64,000 nucleotides of DNA from Nemertoderma westbladi (Eukaryota > Xenacoelomorpha > Nemertodermatida > Nemertodermatidae), in the NCBI GenBank assembly GCA_032718475.1, contig JAUCBJ010006946.1, positions 1 to 64,000 on the forward strand. Direction: 5' to 3'. The first letter of the stretch is position 1. Every line of letters starts with the position of its first letter. The notes under the pieces were generated by a model that did no database searches, was not told the origin of the DNA, and worked only from the letters and a program-made list of their open reading frames with translations. The translations under genes and the position numbers were made by a program. This document shows positions 36,288 to 46,804 of the stretch, one piece after another.

Positions 36288-36412
36288 ACACCACACCCAC
36301 AACAACACACCACCCCCACTACCACACCACCTCCACCACCACACCACCCCCACCACCACACCACACCATACTCACCACCACACCACACCACACCCACCCC
36401 CACACACGCTGG
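36288..36412. repeat. CAC/CCA-rich microsatellite
   Basis: About 120 bp of interrupted cca/cac/ccaca repeats. The strand asymmetry is complete: no G on the plus strand for most of its length. Confidence 0.85.
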
Positions 36413-38019
36413 TCTTTAACGCCACGCCCTTACGGCGGCCCTACTTGTCGGATGCGACAAACTCAAACTTTACGCCGCCGATTATTTACTAGCTGATAAC
36501 GTTCCCATCCTTAACCATCTCCTGGGAGATGGGCGATTGTGCGGGATTCTCTCGCTCGCAGCGCATTACCATAAACAATCGTTGCGCCCCGCCCAGTGGG
36601 ACGACCGGTGGTAATTGACGGGGACTCCAGTAGCTACCTGGACGCCGAATACTTCCTGCGCACGGCTGGGCCGTAATGAACCTGGGATGTTGGCCTATCA
36701 GTCTTCACGCTGGGACTATCAGATGATCCAGCAAACTTAATCCCGCAGGCTTCTGTTGTAGACGACATTTTGATTTTAATTAAAAGTGCAGTGATACGAT
36801 GGGTTGCAGTGAGCCCAACTGTCTGTAGGTACATCTGCCTTTCCTTGTATGTTGCGTGTAGGAGGATCAATGTGAGGCATTAGTAAGTAATCTCTTAATA
36901 TGTATTTTGAGGTGTTAAGAATCAATACAGATTTGTGATTTTGTTAGCCAGTAACTTTAGCAATAAACAGTCAGGCCTAGTCAATTCGGAAGTTGCAAAT
37001 TTAGTTAATGTTATTAATTTCAGTGTAGATCAATTTCATTAAGCTTCAAGGTAATTAAATATCTATTGAATCAATAAAGGCAACTTTATGAAATACATGA
37101 AGAAATTTTTGGTCTCCACTTTACTCTATTATTTTTAGAGATAAACTTGAGATTTCTGCTGTATAATAATGATTTTTATGATAGAATGATAACGTTATAT
37201 AAGTTATAATGGCATGTTAGATAATTTCATGCAGTTAGATTGTGTTAATTGTTAAGCTATGAAACATTATTTTATGAAGATAATTTTCATAGGTCATTTT
37301 CAAATATTGGAATTTTAGGTTAAGTTGCTGAAAATTTTGTCTTCATTCAATTACTTTTGCATTTGTTTCACAGGTTTAAGAAATAAATAATTACTTTTCA
37401 CAATAAATACGAAAGGCGAAACGCAACAATCGTGTGACAACTTATATTGATTGTATTACAATGAATTGATGTAAAAGACAACGATTGCATCCGATGATGA
37501 CAGGGCAATTATTATTCAACTTGCCGAGACGAACGAACATGCAGATTGGCTACCAGTGGATGTTACGGAAGCACCGCGGTACCTGCGATTCGATTACAGC
37601 CGGAACGATGGTCCTCCTGTCAGGTGAGTAGTGGGAATCCCATCAGCCGTCCATGCGTCCCCCCCTAACGGACGGTGTGACACACGCCGTACGTGTGCTT
37701 CCTACTGGATCTGCCGTTGACAACCTCAACAGTTTGGCGGTCGAAATAATCGCATTTATTCAGAGTTGGCGCTCCGTAATGCGATTGATTGAGGTAAACG
37801 CACGAAATACTTAGCGAAGGAGTGAAAATTAATTTCATGTAAAGTTTATTTATTATTTTCATACAACGTCTCAAAATTTGATATTATACGGATTTATTCT
37901 TTCAGGCATCAGAGTATCAGTATATCATGACAATGTATACAGAAACGTTCAACCAATACCAGCGCTGGAAGCACAAAGGCAGTTGTATAGATGAACGTAG
38001 CAAAAGCGTTTAGTAAAAG
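36413..38019. other. Non-coding stretch with a GC-rich patch
   Basis: A GC-rich patch at about 36415-36690 is bounded by AT-rich sequence and may be the remnant of an insert, but no protein motif can be read in any frame. The rest is AT-rich without features. Confidence 0.3.
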
Positions 38020-38335
38020 GTTCCTCCTTGGTATAGTGGTTACATTGAATTCACATCACTGAGTTTGTGAGTTCAATCCCGTCATGGGGGCCACGAGGGC
38101 AGTTTTCGTTTCGGCGCGAATGCTTTGAAGGAACTTGCTTGGGCGTATCTCTGCCTTGCATCCTTAAATGTTATCTACATGAGTACTGGAATTTTCTCTG
38201 GAGTGTATAATACTGGGATAAGTCATCAGACTTTGTGCGCAATCCCTGGATTAACGGCGGAAGAAAATTTGCTTTACTTTTACTTTTTAGCTAAAGTGCC
38301 TGCCCATACTTAACAAGTGCTGAACTGAAATAACT
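38020..38335 (+). mobile_element. tRNA-derived SINE, copy 2
   Basis: The head resembles a tRNA with A-box ttggtatagtggttacatt (38029-38047) and B-box gagttcaatcccg (38070-38082). The body has the blocks shared with copy 1 (gggggcca, gggcagttttcgtttcgg, cgaatgctt, ctctgcctt, catcc, atgagtac, gga). It ends in a T-rich segment tttacttttactttttagc. The open frame at 38125-38313 lies wholly inside the SINE and is not a gene. Confidence 0.8.
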
Positions 38336-38347
38336 TTTAGTTTGAAA

Positions 38348-38372
38348 TGCATCAAATCAAATCAAATCAAAT
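38348..38372. repeat. (atcaa)n microsatellite
   Basis: About four perfect five-base units followed by an A/T-rich string. Such a run commonly marks the 3' tail of a retroposon, though I cannot name the element. Confidence 0.6.
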
Positions 38373-38549
38373 TTATTTTTATTCTTCCTTTCAATAGTGG
38401 TTCTTAAAAAATCTACTGCACCTGAGGATGAAGATGACAGAGAAAGGTAGAACAGGGTAAGTGGCTAATAGCAAAGCTAGTGGATGCCACAACCCTAGAG
38501 GGAGGAGGATGAGATATGACGAGGTTGGGTGTGGCTACGGTGCCGGTGG

Positions 38550-38572
38550 GGGGGGGGGGGGGGGGGGGGGGT
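38550..38572 (+). repeat. Poly-G tract
   Basis: About 22 consecutive G. The length given by an assembly at such a site is unreliable. Other long G or C tracts lie at 6772-6790, 24412-24428, 34441-34460, 41131-41147, 42609-42622, 46973-46997 and 61219-61252. Confidence 0.85.
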
Positions 38573-39032
38573 GGCTGTACTCTAAATTTACGATTTTTCT
38601 GGTATTACTTTAACAATGAAGTGATCAGGTTTGTATGCTGTTTGCATTGTTTTCATTGCAATTTTATCGTAATATATTAATAATAATTATATTTACATTA
38701 ATTTTTTTAATTAATAACTGAATCTAATAAACTTTTATTTGTATCAGCTATAGTGTGATATTGTCATGTACCATGTGTATGTACCATGATATCTCATTTA
38801 CCACTCAAAACAACTCGTTGGTAATAGTAGTGAGATATATAATCGTTGTGTTGGACACCGCGATTATATATTAAATTTCAGTTTCTATCAAAATAATGGA
38901 ACTCAATCTCGAATACTTGATATAACAGTGTACCCGAAGTCAATAATGGAATGGATAATTATTATAAATGGTAAAACAAAAAAAAAGTAAAAACTTTATA
39001 TAGGACTACAAATTCAAAAAAACATTTTTTGG

Positions 39033-39245
39033 GGTGTAAACGCTACGCCGACCGACAACCAAAACCGACAACCATTATTAACGTTAATTAATATTAATTA
39101 TCAATTGAGGGAAAGGAACAGGTTACACTGGAATGTTATGTTAACCAAAAGAATAAACGATAGTCATGAGAACAGGTTACAGTTTCATATTTGTCATTGT
39201 CGGCAGTGGTTGTCGGCTGTCGGCTGTCGGCTTAGCGTTTACACC
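39033..39245. mobile_element. 213-bp MITE with about 40-bp terminal inverted repeats
   Basis: The left end ggtgtaaacgctacgccgac and following cgacaacc blocks are mirrored on the right by gtcggcttagcgtttacacc preceded by ggttgtcggctgtcggc. Inside, at about 39107-39165, is one copy of the satellite monomer that is tandemly repeated at 51.0-52.0 kb (gagggaaaggaacaggttac, then taaccaaaagaataaacgat). No coding capacity. No clear target-site duplication. Confidence 0.7.
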
Positions 39246-41100
39246 ACATATTTTTGTTTGATTTTGGTGCACAATTTAATGGCGAATCCGAATATATAAG
39301 TCATTGCATTTCATCATGATTTTTTGGAGATATGAAGATTTTACGACGGCATGTTTTCATTTCAATCGAATTAACATTACGTTATCAAAGAAATGTGTTT
39401 CCTGAGGAATAGGCAGAATTGAAAACTGGTATCAGAAATGAATTCACCGATAACGAAAACTCGAGTAACGAAATTCCAGCTCTTTTCTTAATAACAGTCA
39501 TAAATGTCCATTTTAATTACTACATATTGACAGTTAATTAGGGACCGATAATTATTGTGCCGTGGATGTTAATTAAACGCATTTTACTCAGAATTATTAT
39601 TCTCGTTTTTTTTTGCGCCACTCAAATAAACAAATTGTTTGAAATTTTCTTGACATGTCTCACTGTACTTCAGTACAATGAATCTTAAAGACAGCATTTT
39701 GAAATCTTGAGTGTAAGTTGTGTCTTAGGTCGATAATGTGAAAAAATAAAACTAGACTAAAAAGCTCTAAAATATAAAACCAGACTATTGACTGAAAATT
39801 TAAAACAATTTGATTAAAAAATGACATTTAGTAGCATTTAGAGTGAAAAATCATTAAAGTTTGAATGAAATTATTGGCGAAATTTTAATTTAAATTTTGC
39901 TTAAATTTAATTTAAATAATTAAAACTAAATTAAAATGTTGCAATTATTTTACGCAATATATATTGCAGCAAATAATGTATTTGATTTAAAAATTATCCA
40001 TAATTTTTATTAAAGTTATATATAGGATTTACAAGATCTACAAGAAGGAACCGAGATGAAAAAAATGCCCATCTACATTCCGTGGTTCTTGTAATATATC
40101 TAACGAATGCAGTCAATCTTTGAAAAAGCTTCTGCAGCCTAAAATGCACATTTAAGTATCCATAAGCTAGTCTACTCCAAACTCTATAAAAGGTCAGATC
40201 CACACGCCCTGATGTGTTCAATTCCAGTACATACCAAGGGATAAAACAGCCAATAAAATCGACTTTCCATTTTCCTAACTCAGCTGTTCTATATTGGAGT
40301 ACCAGCAAGACGCACATGGCGGCTTTTTATTGGAAGTTGATAAGCAACTAGCCTTGATAAGCATGAGAAGCAAATAAATTGAATTTACAGGTATAATATC
40401 AAATATTATAACAAATAATTATAACCAACAAACGTATAATTTAATTACAGACAACAAAAGTAATAATTACCAGTCAATTAAAGTTGACCAGGATTTTAAT
40501 CTTTACATGTATTAGTGTGACTCTACAAATCAATTAATGTTAAAGAGAATAGAGTGAGGGTAATGCATTGAACCTTTAGCTTTATACCCCTATAACAATG
40601 TGCAGTAACGCTGACTAGACTTACAAATTCGGTATTCAAGTCAAGTTGACTATATATATAATGACGCTAGGTGGCGTCAGGCCACAATCAACCTATATTA
40701 GTCCACAATCAACTTTATCAATATAAATGGAACTAAAACCACAAAGAACACTTTGCATTAACACCTATAAACTCCTTATTCATGAACAAATTTGTCTCAA
40801 ATCAGCAATTCATGCACCAAAGTGAATTTCAGCCCGAGTTAATATACCATGCCCCTAAAGGGTGTGCAAACTATGATTTTTGTCAGTAATTTGTTGTAAT
40901 TACCATAAGACATATAGACCTGTTTAATATCTGGAACACAATATCTGAAACTGAACTGTTAATACTATCCCTGTACGTTGACATAGTAGTTAGGAATTAT
41001 ATAGCGAGGATCAATTGAATGATACATAAACAGCCTGTTTTAGTCGGCCGATATATTTGAGACTCTCTTTGGGTCATATATATAAAATCTATCGGTCTAT
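39246..41100. other. Non-coding stretch, with one unassigned open frame
   Basis: AT-rich. The minus-strand frame 40317-39994 (107 codons) begins in a strong initiation context (GCCGCCATGT) but has no recognisable domain, conserved pattern or neighbour supporting it. I do not call it a gene. Confidence 0.3.
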
Positions 41101-41130
41101 CGGTCTATAAAATGCTGTACAAATACCGGG

Positions 41131-42640
41131 GGGAGGGGGGGGGGGGGTCATATTGACCCTTCCCTCTAAAATCTACAAATATTAACGAAAACATCTGATT
41201 TTTTGTTTGTACGTAGGTATCACTAGTCTGGATCCTACCGAAAAAAAAATTTCGAAAAAATGTACTGGGGTGGTAATATTGCAGCACCAAAATTACAAGT
41301 AGTGCACAATTTTCACAAAATTTGAAAGTTACATTTTTCGGCTAATTGTTTTTCAATACAGGTTTTCTGGGGCGCAAAATACATTGGAAAATATTTAAAA
41401 ATGATATGATTACCATAAATAGCTGTTTAGTCCTCTATGCGTAGGAAAAAAATGAAAACAACAAGTAACCAGCACTTTTCAGTTAGAACACAACATTTTT
41501 AATTCACTTATATGATGCTATAAATTCACATTTTCATGTTTTCTTGGGCGCTGATTCTAATGGAATACATTTCAAATATGCCAGATGATTGCTACTTGTA
41601 TTTTTCGGCGTAATTTGGCAAATTTTGGTGCTAGCACCAAATTTCGTACCCATCACCAAAAAGTAAAAGTTTGCGATGTCCAGTGCTGTTTTTATTGATT
41701 CCATCGGATTCAGGACCCTCGCAAACCCGTATAACGCAAGAAACAAGATGATACTATCTGCTGATCAATTTACTCATTTTCCAAAATTTGGTGCTGGCAC
41801 AACAATTTTCACCCACCGGCGAAAAATACAAGTTTGAAAACACATATGAAATTTTTACTGATTCCATTGAATTCAGAACCCTAACAAACCCGTATAACGC
41901 AAGAAACAAGGTGACACAATCAATTGATATATTTGATGGTTTTCAAAATTTGGTGCTAGCACCACATTTTGCACCCACTTCCGAAAAATACAAGTTTGAG
42001 ATGTCTAGTTCGATAATTATATATTCCATTGAATTCAGAACAGCCATAAACCTCTAAAATGCAAGAAATAAATTGTCACAAGCAATTTTATCTATTGAAT
42101 GGATTTTCAAAATTTCGTGCTAGCACCAAAATTTGCACACAGCACCGAAAAATACAAGTTTGATAAGCTTGGTGCAACTCGTATATATTTCATCGAAACC
42201 AGATACCCAAAAAACCCCAATTGCGTAAAAAACAAGTTTCAAACAATCAATTTACAAAATTGACATATTTCAAAATTTGGTGCTGGCACCAAAATTTGGC
42301 ACCCGCCGAAAAAAACAATTTTGAAATTTCTAAATCAATTTATATGAATTCCATCGAAATTGCTAACACCAAAAAACCGGTGTAAATCAAAAATAGAGAT
42401 GTTACAATTAATATTTAATGAAATGTAATTTTCAAAAAACGTCTCAAAAAAAGTGCCAAAAGTAGGGTTAAAAAATGGTGCTATAACTCGAAAACTAATA
42501 TTTTTGAAAACGGTTTTCACTACTAGGAAGACAATAGATTTTTAGGAAAAGTCATAAAATTTCAGATTCCCAACTGCGTTTGTTTCAGAATTATAATAAA
42601 AAAACCACGGGGGGGGGGGGGGCGGGTCATATTGACCCCC
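41131..42640. repeat. Decayed satellite, unit about 163 bp, bounded by G-tract palindromes
   Basis: Diverged units recur at spacings of 159-165 bp, marked by tttcaaaatttggtgctagc followed by acc at about 41618, 41777, 41939, 42103 and 42268. Each has a gaaaaatacaagtttga block downstream. The core ggtgctagcacc is a perfect 12-base palindrome in some units. Both sides carry a G tract followed by ggtcatattgacc (41146-41158 and 42625-42637), suggesting a composite unit with defined ends. Units are too degenerate to be a recent expansion. Confidence 0.65.
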
Positions 42641-42728
42641 CCCCCGGGTTTAATAGGGTTAAGCAAGATTTCTGTGATAATAAAATTTGATTTTGAAAAT
42701 TAACAAAGTCTTAAAAGCACAAACAATA

Positions 42729-42734
42729 TTTATT
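42729..42734 (-). promoter_or_regulatory. Polyadenylation signal of the TRIM-like gene
   Basis: AATAAA on the minus strand, 34 bases beyond the TAG stop. Position and sequence fit a canonical eukaryotic polyadenylation signal. Confidence 0.6.
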
Positions 42735-42767
42735 TGTGGAAATTAATATTTGATCATGACTCCCTAC

Positions 42768-45700
42768 CTATTCACCTTCATCCAAACAAAAAAACCCATG
42801 CTTTGATAGACGTTTGTTTTTCGAATTAGGAGCTTTCTTAGGTTTGGTTGTGGGTAGGGTTGTAGAAGCACTGGGATTCGTTTCACCAGATGGCATTACC
42901 GTAATAGTCTTGTTGGTCTCATTAGTTGAGGGTTTCTTTACACTAAAGGCTGGAACTTTTATCATCTTGTCGGTCTCATTGGTTGAGGGTTTCGTTATAC
43001 CAAAGGCTGGAACCTTTATCATCTTGACGGTCTCATTGGTTGACTGTTTTGTTACTCCAAAGGTTGAGGGTTTCGTTACACAAAAGGCTGGAACCTTTAT
43101 CATTTTGCCAGTCTCATTGGTCGAGGGTTTCATTACAGCAAACTCTGGAACCAATATCATTTTGTCGGTTTCATTGGTTGAGGGTTTCATTACAGCAAAG
43201 TCTGGGACCAATATCATCTTGTAGGTCTCATTGGTTGAGGGTTTTGTTACACCAAAGTCTGGAACCTTTATCATCTTGTTGGTCTCATTGGTTGAGGGTT
43301 TCGTTACACCAAAGGCTGGAACCTTTATCATCTTGTCGGTCTCATTGGTTGAGGGTTTTGTTACACCAAAGGCTGGAACCTTTATCATCTTGTCGGTCTC
43401 ATTGGTTGAGGGTTTTGTTACACCAAAGGCTGGAACCTTTATCATCTTGTCGGTCTCATTGGTTGAGGGTTTTGTTACACCAAAGGCTGGAACCTTTATC
43501 ATCTTGTCGGTCTCATTGGTTGAGGGTTTTGTTACACCAAAGGCTGGAACCTTTATCATCTTGTCGGTCTCATTGGTTGAGGGTTTTGTTACACCAAAGG
43601 CTGGAACCTTTATCATCTTGTCGGTCTCATTGGTTGAGGGTTTTGTTACACCAAAGGCTGGAACCTTTATCATCTTGTCGGTCTCATTGGTTGAGGGTTT
43701 TGTTACACCAAAGGCTGGAACCTTTATCATCTTGTCGGTCTCATTGGTTGAGGGTTTTGTTACACCAAAGGCTGGAACCTTTATCATCTTGTCGGTCTCA
43801 TTGGTTGAGGGTTTTGTTACACCAAAGGCTGGAACCTTTATCATCTTGTCGGTCTCATTGGTTGAGGGTTTTGTTACACGAAAGGCTGGAACCTTTATCA
43901 TCTTGTCGATCTCATTGGTTGAGGGTTTCGTTATACCAAAGGCTGGAACCTTTACCAAGTTGTTGGTCTCATTGGTTGAGGGTTTCGTTACACCAAAGGC
44001 TGGAACCATTATCATTTTGTCGGTTTCATTGGTTGAGAGTTTCGTTACACCAAAGTCTTGAACATTTACCATGTTGTCGGTCTCATTGGTTGAGGGTTTC
44101 GTTACATAAAAGTCTGGAACGTTTATCATCTTGTTGGTCTCATTGGTTGAGGGTTTCGTTACACCAAAGGCTGGAACCTTTATCATCTTGTCGATCTCAT
44201 TGGTTGAGGGTTTCGTTACACCAAAGGCTGGAACCTTTACCAAGTTGTTGGTCTCATTGGTTGAGGGTTTCGTTACACCAAAGGCTGGAACCATTATCAT
44301 TTTGTCGGTTTCATTGGTTGAGAGTTTCGTTACACCAAAGTCTTGAACATTTACCATGTTGTCGGTCTCATTGGTTGAGGGTTTCGTTACATAAAAGTCT
44401 GGAACGTTTATCATCTTGTTGGTCTCATTGGTTGAGGGTTTCGTTACACCAAAGGCTGGAACCTTTATCATCTTGTCGATCTCATTGGTTGAGGGTTTCG
44501 TTACACCAAAGGCTGGAACCTTTACCAAGTTGTTGGTCTCATTGGTTGAGGGTTTCGTTACACCAAAGGCTGGACCCTTTATCATCTTGTCGGTTTCATT
44601 GGTTGAGGGTTTTGTTACACCAAAGGCTGGAACCTTTATCATCTTGTCGGTCTCATTGGTTGAGGGTTTTGTTACACCAAAGGCTGGAACCTTTATCATC
44701 TTGTCGATCTCATTGGTTGAGGGTTTCGTTATACCAAAGGCTGGAACCTTTACCAAGTTGTTGGTCTCATTGGTTGAGGGTTTCGTTACACCAAAGGCTG
44801 GAACCATTATCATTTTGTCGGTTTCATTGGTTGAGAGTTTCGTTACACCAAAGTCTTGAACATTTACCATGTTGTCGGTCTCATTGGTTGAGGGTTTCGT
44901 TACATAAAAGTCTGGAACGTTTATCATCTTGTCGGTTTCATTGGTTGAGGGTTTCTTTGCATTTACAAAATTACTCCATTTCTTCTTGGATAATTTTCCT
45001 CGACCTACGTCTTTAGTAAAAGAGCTTCGATTTTCTTCTAGTACCTTGTCAATATTATCAATCCCAACAATCTCCAAATCACCTTTAATCAGTTTCCAAT
45101 TGTCATCCACAACTATCTTGTCGGGTGTCTTAAAACATATATCCGGAACATCCAAGTTATCTTTTACTGACATTAAAAGGAGGTTAGCTTCGCAATATTG
45201 TTCTATAGCATTGCAAATGTCTGCCATTCTATCCATTACCTCAAGGTCTCCAAGTTTACAGAAATCTCCAACAATATTTGCAATGTTGATATCCCAAAGC
45301 ATACTCTGCAATTTCAAAGTTGTAGCTTTAAAATGTTGTTCAATCAGGCTAATTTTATTATTATGCAACGACTCCATTTCTATTAATTTTTCTTGTAAAT
45401 GAGACACATATTTTTTCATATCGCTTCTGGATTGGCTAATCTTCTGCTGAAATTGTCTTTGCATTATATAAATACCGTTGTCCGTGTCAAATTTGTTCTT
45501 ATTAAATTCCATCTGTCCGCTGCGTAACTGTTCTCGTAACTCTTCAGCAACTTCGACAACTTTCGCTTTCAGCGCAGCGCTGTCGTGGTGTTTTCCCGCT
45601 CCTTGTTTTATATGACAGGTCATGCAGACTATAGTTTTACACTCAGCACAGAACTGCCGTTCTGAAGGTGAATGCAACGTGCAGATATTGCTGGTTTGTA

Positions 45701-46103
45701 AAGTGCATGCAATTGCGGCATCACTACATGCTCCCTTACCACCAACTAATCCACAATCATGAATTTCGCAATTCTTGCACAACTCTGCATCGCACATTTT
45801 ACACGGAGTTGTGCCTTGTCCCAACAGACAGTTATCACATATCTTTTGCGCTCTCAATATTTCGCACAGAGACGCTACCAGTGTATTTTTTTTTAGAGAT
45901 TCCAAGGAATCAACAATTGTTGTTTCGCCACATTGAGGACAGTTGAGAGCGATTTGGTGATTTACTTTTTTACAGAAAGTAGAAACACAGGAAAAACAAT
46001 AGTTGTGTGTGCCATGTGTGCATGAAAGTATTCTGGGATCCGTTAGTATCTTTAGGCAGACAGAGCATTCCAAGTCTCGTTCAAAATCTTTGGCCAATGC
46101 CAT
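42768..46103 (-). CDS. TRIM-like RING/B-box protein with about 36 C-terminal 19-residue repeats
   Basis: Intronless, 1111 residues from ATG 46103. The frame is open further up to 46133, but that codon is GTG; ATG 46103 is the first Met, lies just before the RING and fits a TATA-like element at 46155. Domains: RING (residues 13-57: CSVC, CTHGTHNYC, CPQC), a B-box1-like Cys cluster (about 89-117), B-box2 (about 139-178, ICTLHSPSERQFCAECKTIV then C-x2-C, H-x-H pattern) and a coiled coil (about 180-270), then about 110 residues of linker. From about residue 395 the protein is a tandem array with consensus KPSTNETDKMIKVPAFGVT. There is no B30.2/SPRY, NHL or filamin domain. By family knowledge, RING/B-box/coiled-coil proteins are E3 ubiquitin ligases, often in innate immunity or cell regulation; ligase activity is inferred. 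Intronless, species-specific TRIMs are common in invertebrates and may arise by retroposition. The repeat region leaves other frames open on both strands; those are artefacts. Confidence 0.85.
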   Translation of the reverse strand: MALAKDFERDLECSVCLKILTDPRILSCTHGTHNYCFSCVSTFCKKVNHQIALNCPQCGETTIVDSLESLKKNTLVASLCEILRAQKICDNCLLGQGTTPCKMCDAELCKNCEIHDCGLVGGKGACSDAAIACTLQTSNICTLHSPSERQFCAECKTIVCMTCHIKQGAGKHHDSAALKAKVVEVAEELREQLRSGQMEFNKNKFDTDNGIYIMQRQFQQKISQSRSDMKKYVSHLQEKLIEMESLHNNKISLIEQHFKATTLKLQSMLWDINIANIVGDFCKLGDLEVMDRMADICNAIEQYCEANLLLMSVKDNLDVPDICFKTPDKIVVDDNWKLIKGDLEIVGIDNIDKVLEENRSSFTKDVGRGKLSKKKWSNFVNAKKPSTNETDKMINVPDFYVTKPSTNETDNMVNVQDFGVTKLSTNETDKMIMVPAFGVTKPSTNETNNLVKVPAFGITKPSTNEIDKMIKVPAFGVTKPSTNETDKMIKVPAFGVTKPSTNETDKMIKGPAFGVTKPSTNETNNLVKVPAFGVTKPSTNEIDKMIKVPAFGVTKPSTNETNKMINVPDFYVTKPSTNETDNMVNVQDFGVTKLSTNETDKMIMVPAFGVTKPSTNETNNLVKVPAFGVTKPSTNEIDKMIKVPAFGVTKPSTNETNKMINVPDFYVTKPSTNETDNMVNVQDFGVTKLSTNETDKMIMVPAFGVTKPSTNETNNLVKVPAFGITKPSTNEIDKMIKVPAFRVTKPSTNETDKMIKVPAFGVTKPSTNETDKMIKVPAFGVTKPSTNETDKMIKVPAFGVTKPSTNETDKMIKVPAFGVTKPSTNETDKMIKVPAFGVTKPSTNETDKMIKVPAFGVTKPSTNETDKMIKVPAFGVTKPSTNETDKMIKVPAFGVTKPSTNETDKMIKVPAFGVTKPSTNETDKMIKVPAFGVTKPSTNETNKMIKVPDFGVTKPSTNETYKMILVPDFAVMKPSTNETDKMILVPEFAVMKPSTNETGKMIKVPAFCVTKPSTFGVTKQSTNETVKMIKVPAFGITKPSTNETDKMIKVPAFSVKKPSTNETNKTITVMPSGETNPSASTTLPTTKPKKAPNSKNKRLSKHGFFCLDEGE
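42940..44965 (-). repeat. In-frame 57-bp coding minisatellite of the TRIM-like gene
   Basis: About 36 units of 57 bp (19 codons), so copy-number change keeps the frame. About ten units near 43300-43870 are almost identical, indicating recent expansion. At about 43910-44950 a five-unit block of 285 bp, with the variants NVPDFY, NVQDFG, KLST..IMVPAF, NNLVKVPAF and EIDKM, is repeated about three times as a higher-order unit. One unit near the 3' end is truncated (KPSTFGVTKQST). Confidence 0.92.
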
Positions 46104-46154
46104 GGATATAACGTGTTGGATCAGCCTTCTCACTCACGTTTCCACTATAGTTGT

Positions 46155-46162
46155 TATATAAA
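46155..46162 (-). promoter_or_regulatory. TATA-box candidate for the TRIM-like gene
   Basis: TTATATAA-type sequence on the minus strand (plus strand ttatataaag at 46154-46163), about 52 bases before ATG 46103. A start site about 30 bases downstream would leave a very short leader and exclude the upstream GTG as initiator. Upstream, at about 46170-46180, there is an octamer-like ATTTACAT. Confidence 0.4.
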
Positions 46163-46435
46163 GAGGTCGTTATGTAAATGAGACATAACGGAAACAAAAT
46201 AACAAGTTAGATTTGAAATAAACTGGATTTTAAGCAAAAAAAGCTTAAAGTACTGGGCAGCCAATGGCAATGTAGGCCTTAAAAATTGTAATAAATTATT
46301 TACCTTATCCTTATCATCTATTTATTTACTAAATTACCAAACCTGGCGAGCGGAATTTTTAAAACATCATTGAAATATTGCTGTATTACATTTACCTTTT
46401 CATATTCAAAAACGAATACCACAACAACTTTAACA

Positions 46436-46800
46436 CACCATAATGTAGATGGGGTGATGGTAACTCCACGAAGTTGAGGAATTCCTGCCAAGTACCTTAC
46501 TGGTCTAGACTTTGTTGAAGACCTAGGAGTACTATCAGAATTACTAGAGGGACCCCCAACGGCTCCTCAGCTCATTAGAATAGGCTGCGTCTAGTGTTGG
46601 TCTATTTATTAACTCAAAGAAGACCAAAATTTGAGCAGTTAACGTCGACAGTTCTAAGGAAATGAAGGGGTGAGCATAAGCTCAAAGGATGTTGTGCTTG
46701 AGCATGTGGACGACTTCTGTTACCTGTGATAATGGATCCGGAAGTCAGGTGAAAATTTAAATTTAAATTTATTTTAATAGTTAAGTGGAAGGCATGGAAT
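46436..46800 (+). pseudogene. Decayed RTE-like LINE fragment (reverse transcriptase palm to thumb)
   Basis: On the plus strand this matches the complement of the intact LINE at about 57,200-57,560 block by block: gccaagtacctt, gtctagactttg, gaagacctaggagtactatc, caacggctcctcagctcatt, gagcataagctcaaa, gagcatgtgga. It covers the FADD motif region, with frameshifts and short deletions. It is 5' and 3' truncated and ends where a different RT pseudogene begins. Confidence 0.85.
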
Positions 46801-46804
46801 ACAT

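Noticed and set aside
38125-38313. 62-codon plus-strand frame
   Set aside because: It lies wholly within the tRNA-derived SINE.
39994-40317. 107-codon minus-strand frame with a strong initiation context
   Set aside because: No domain, no supporting neighbours and no splice structure; the context alone is not enough to call a gene.
42814-45402. Plus-strand open frames (up to 658 codons) opposite the TRIM-like gene
   Set aside because: The 57-bp coding repeat leaves several frames open on the other strand. The minus frame has RING, B-box and coiled coil outside the repeat; the plus frames have nothing.
46104-46133. TRIM-like protein starting at 46133
   Set aside because: The codon there is GTG. 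ATG 46103 lies just before the RING and agrees with the TATA-like element.
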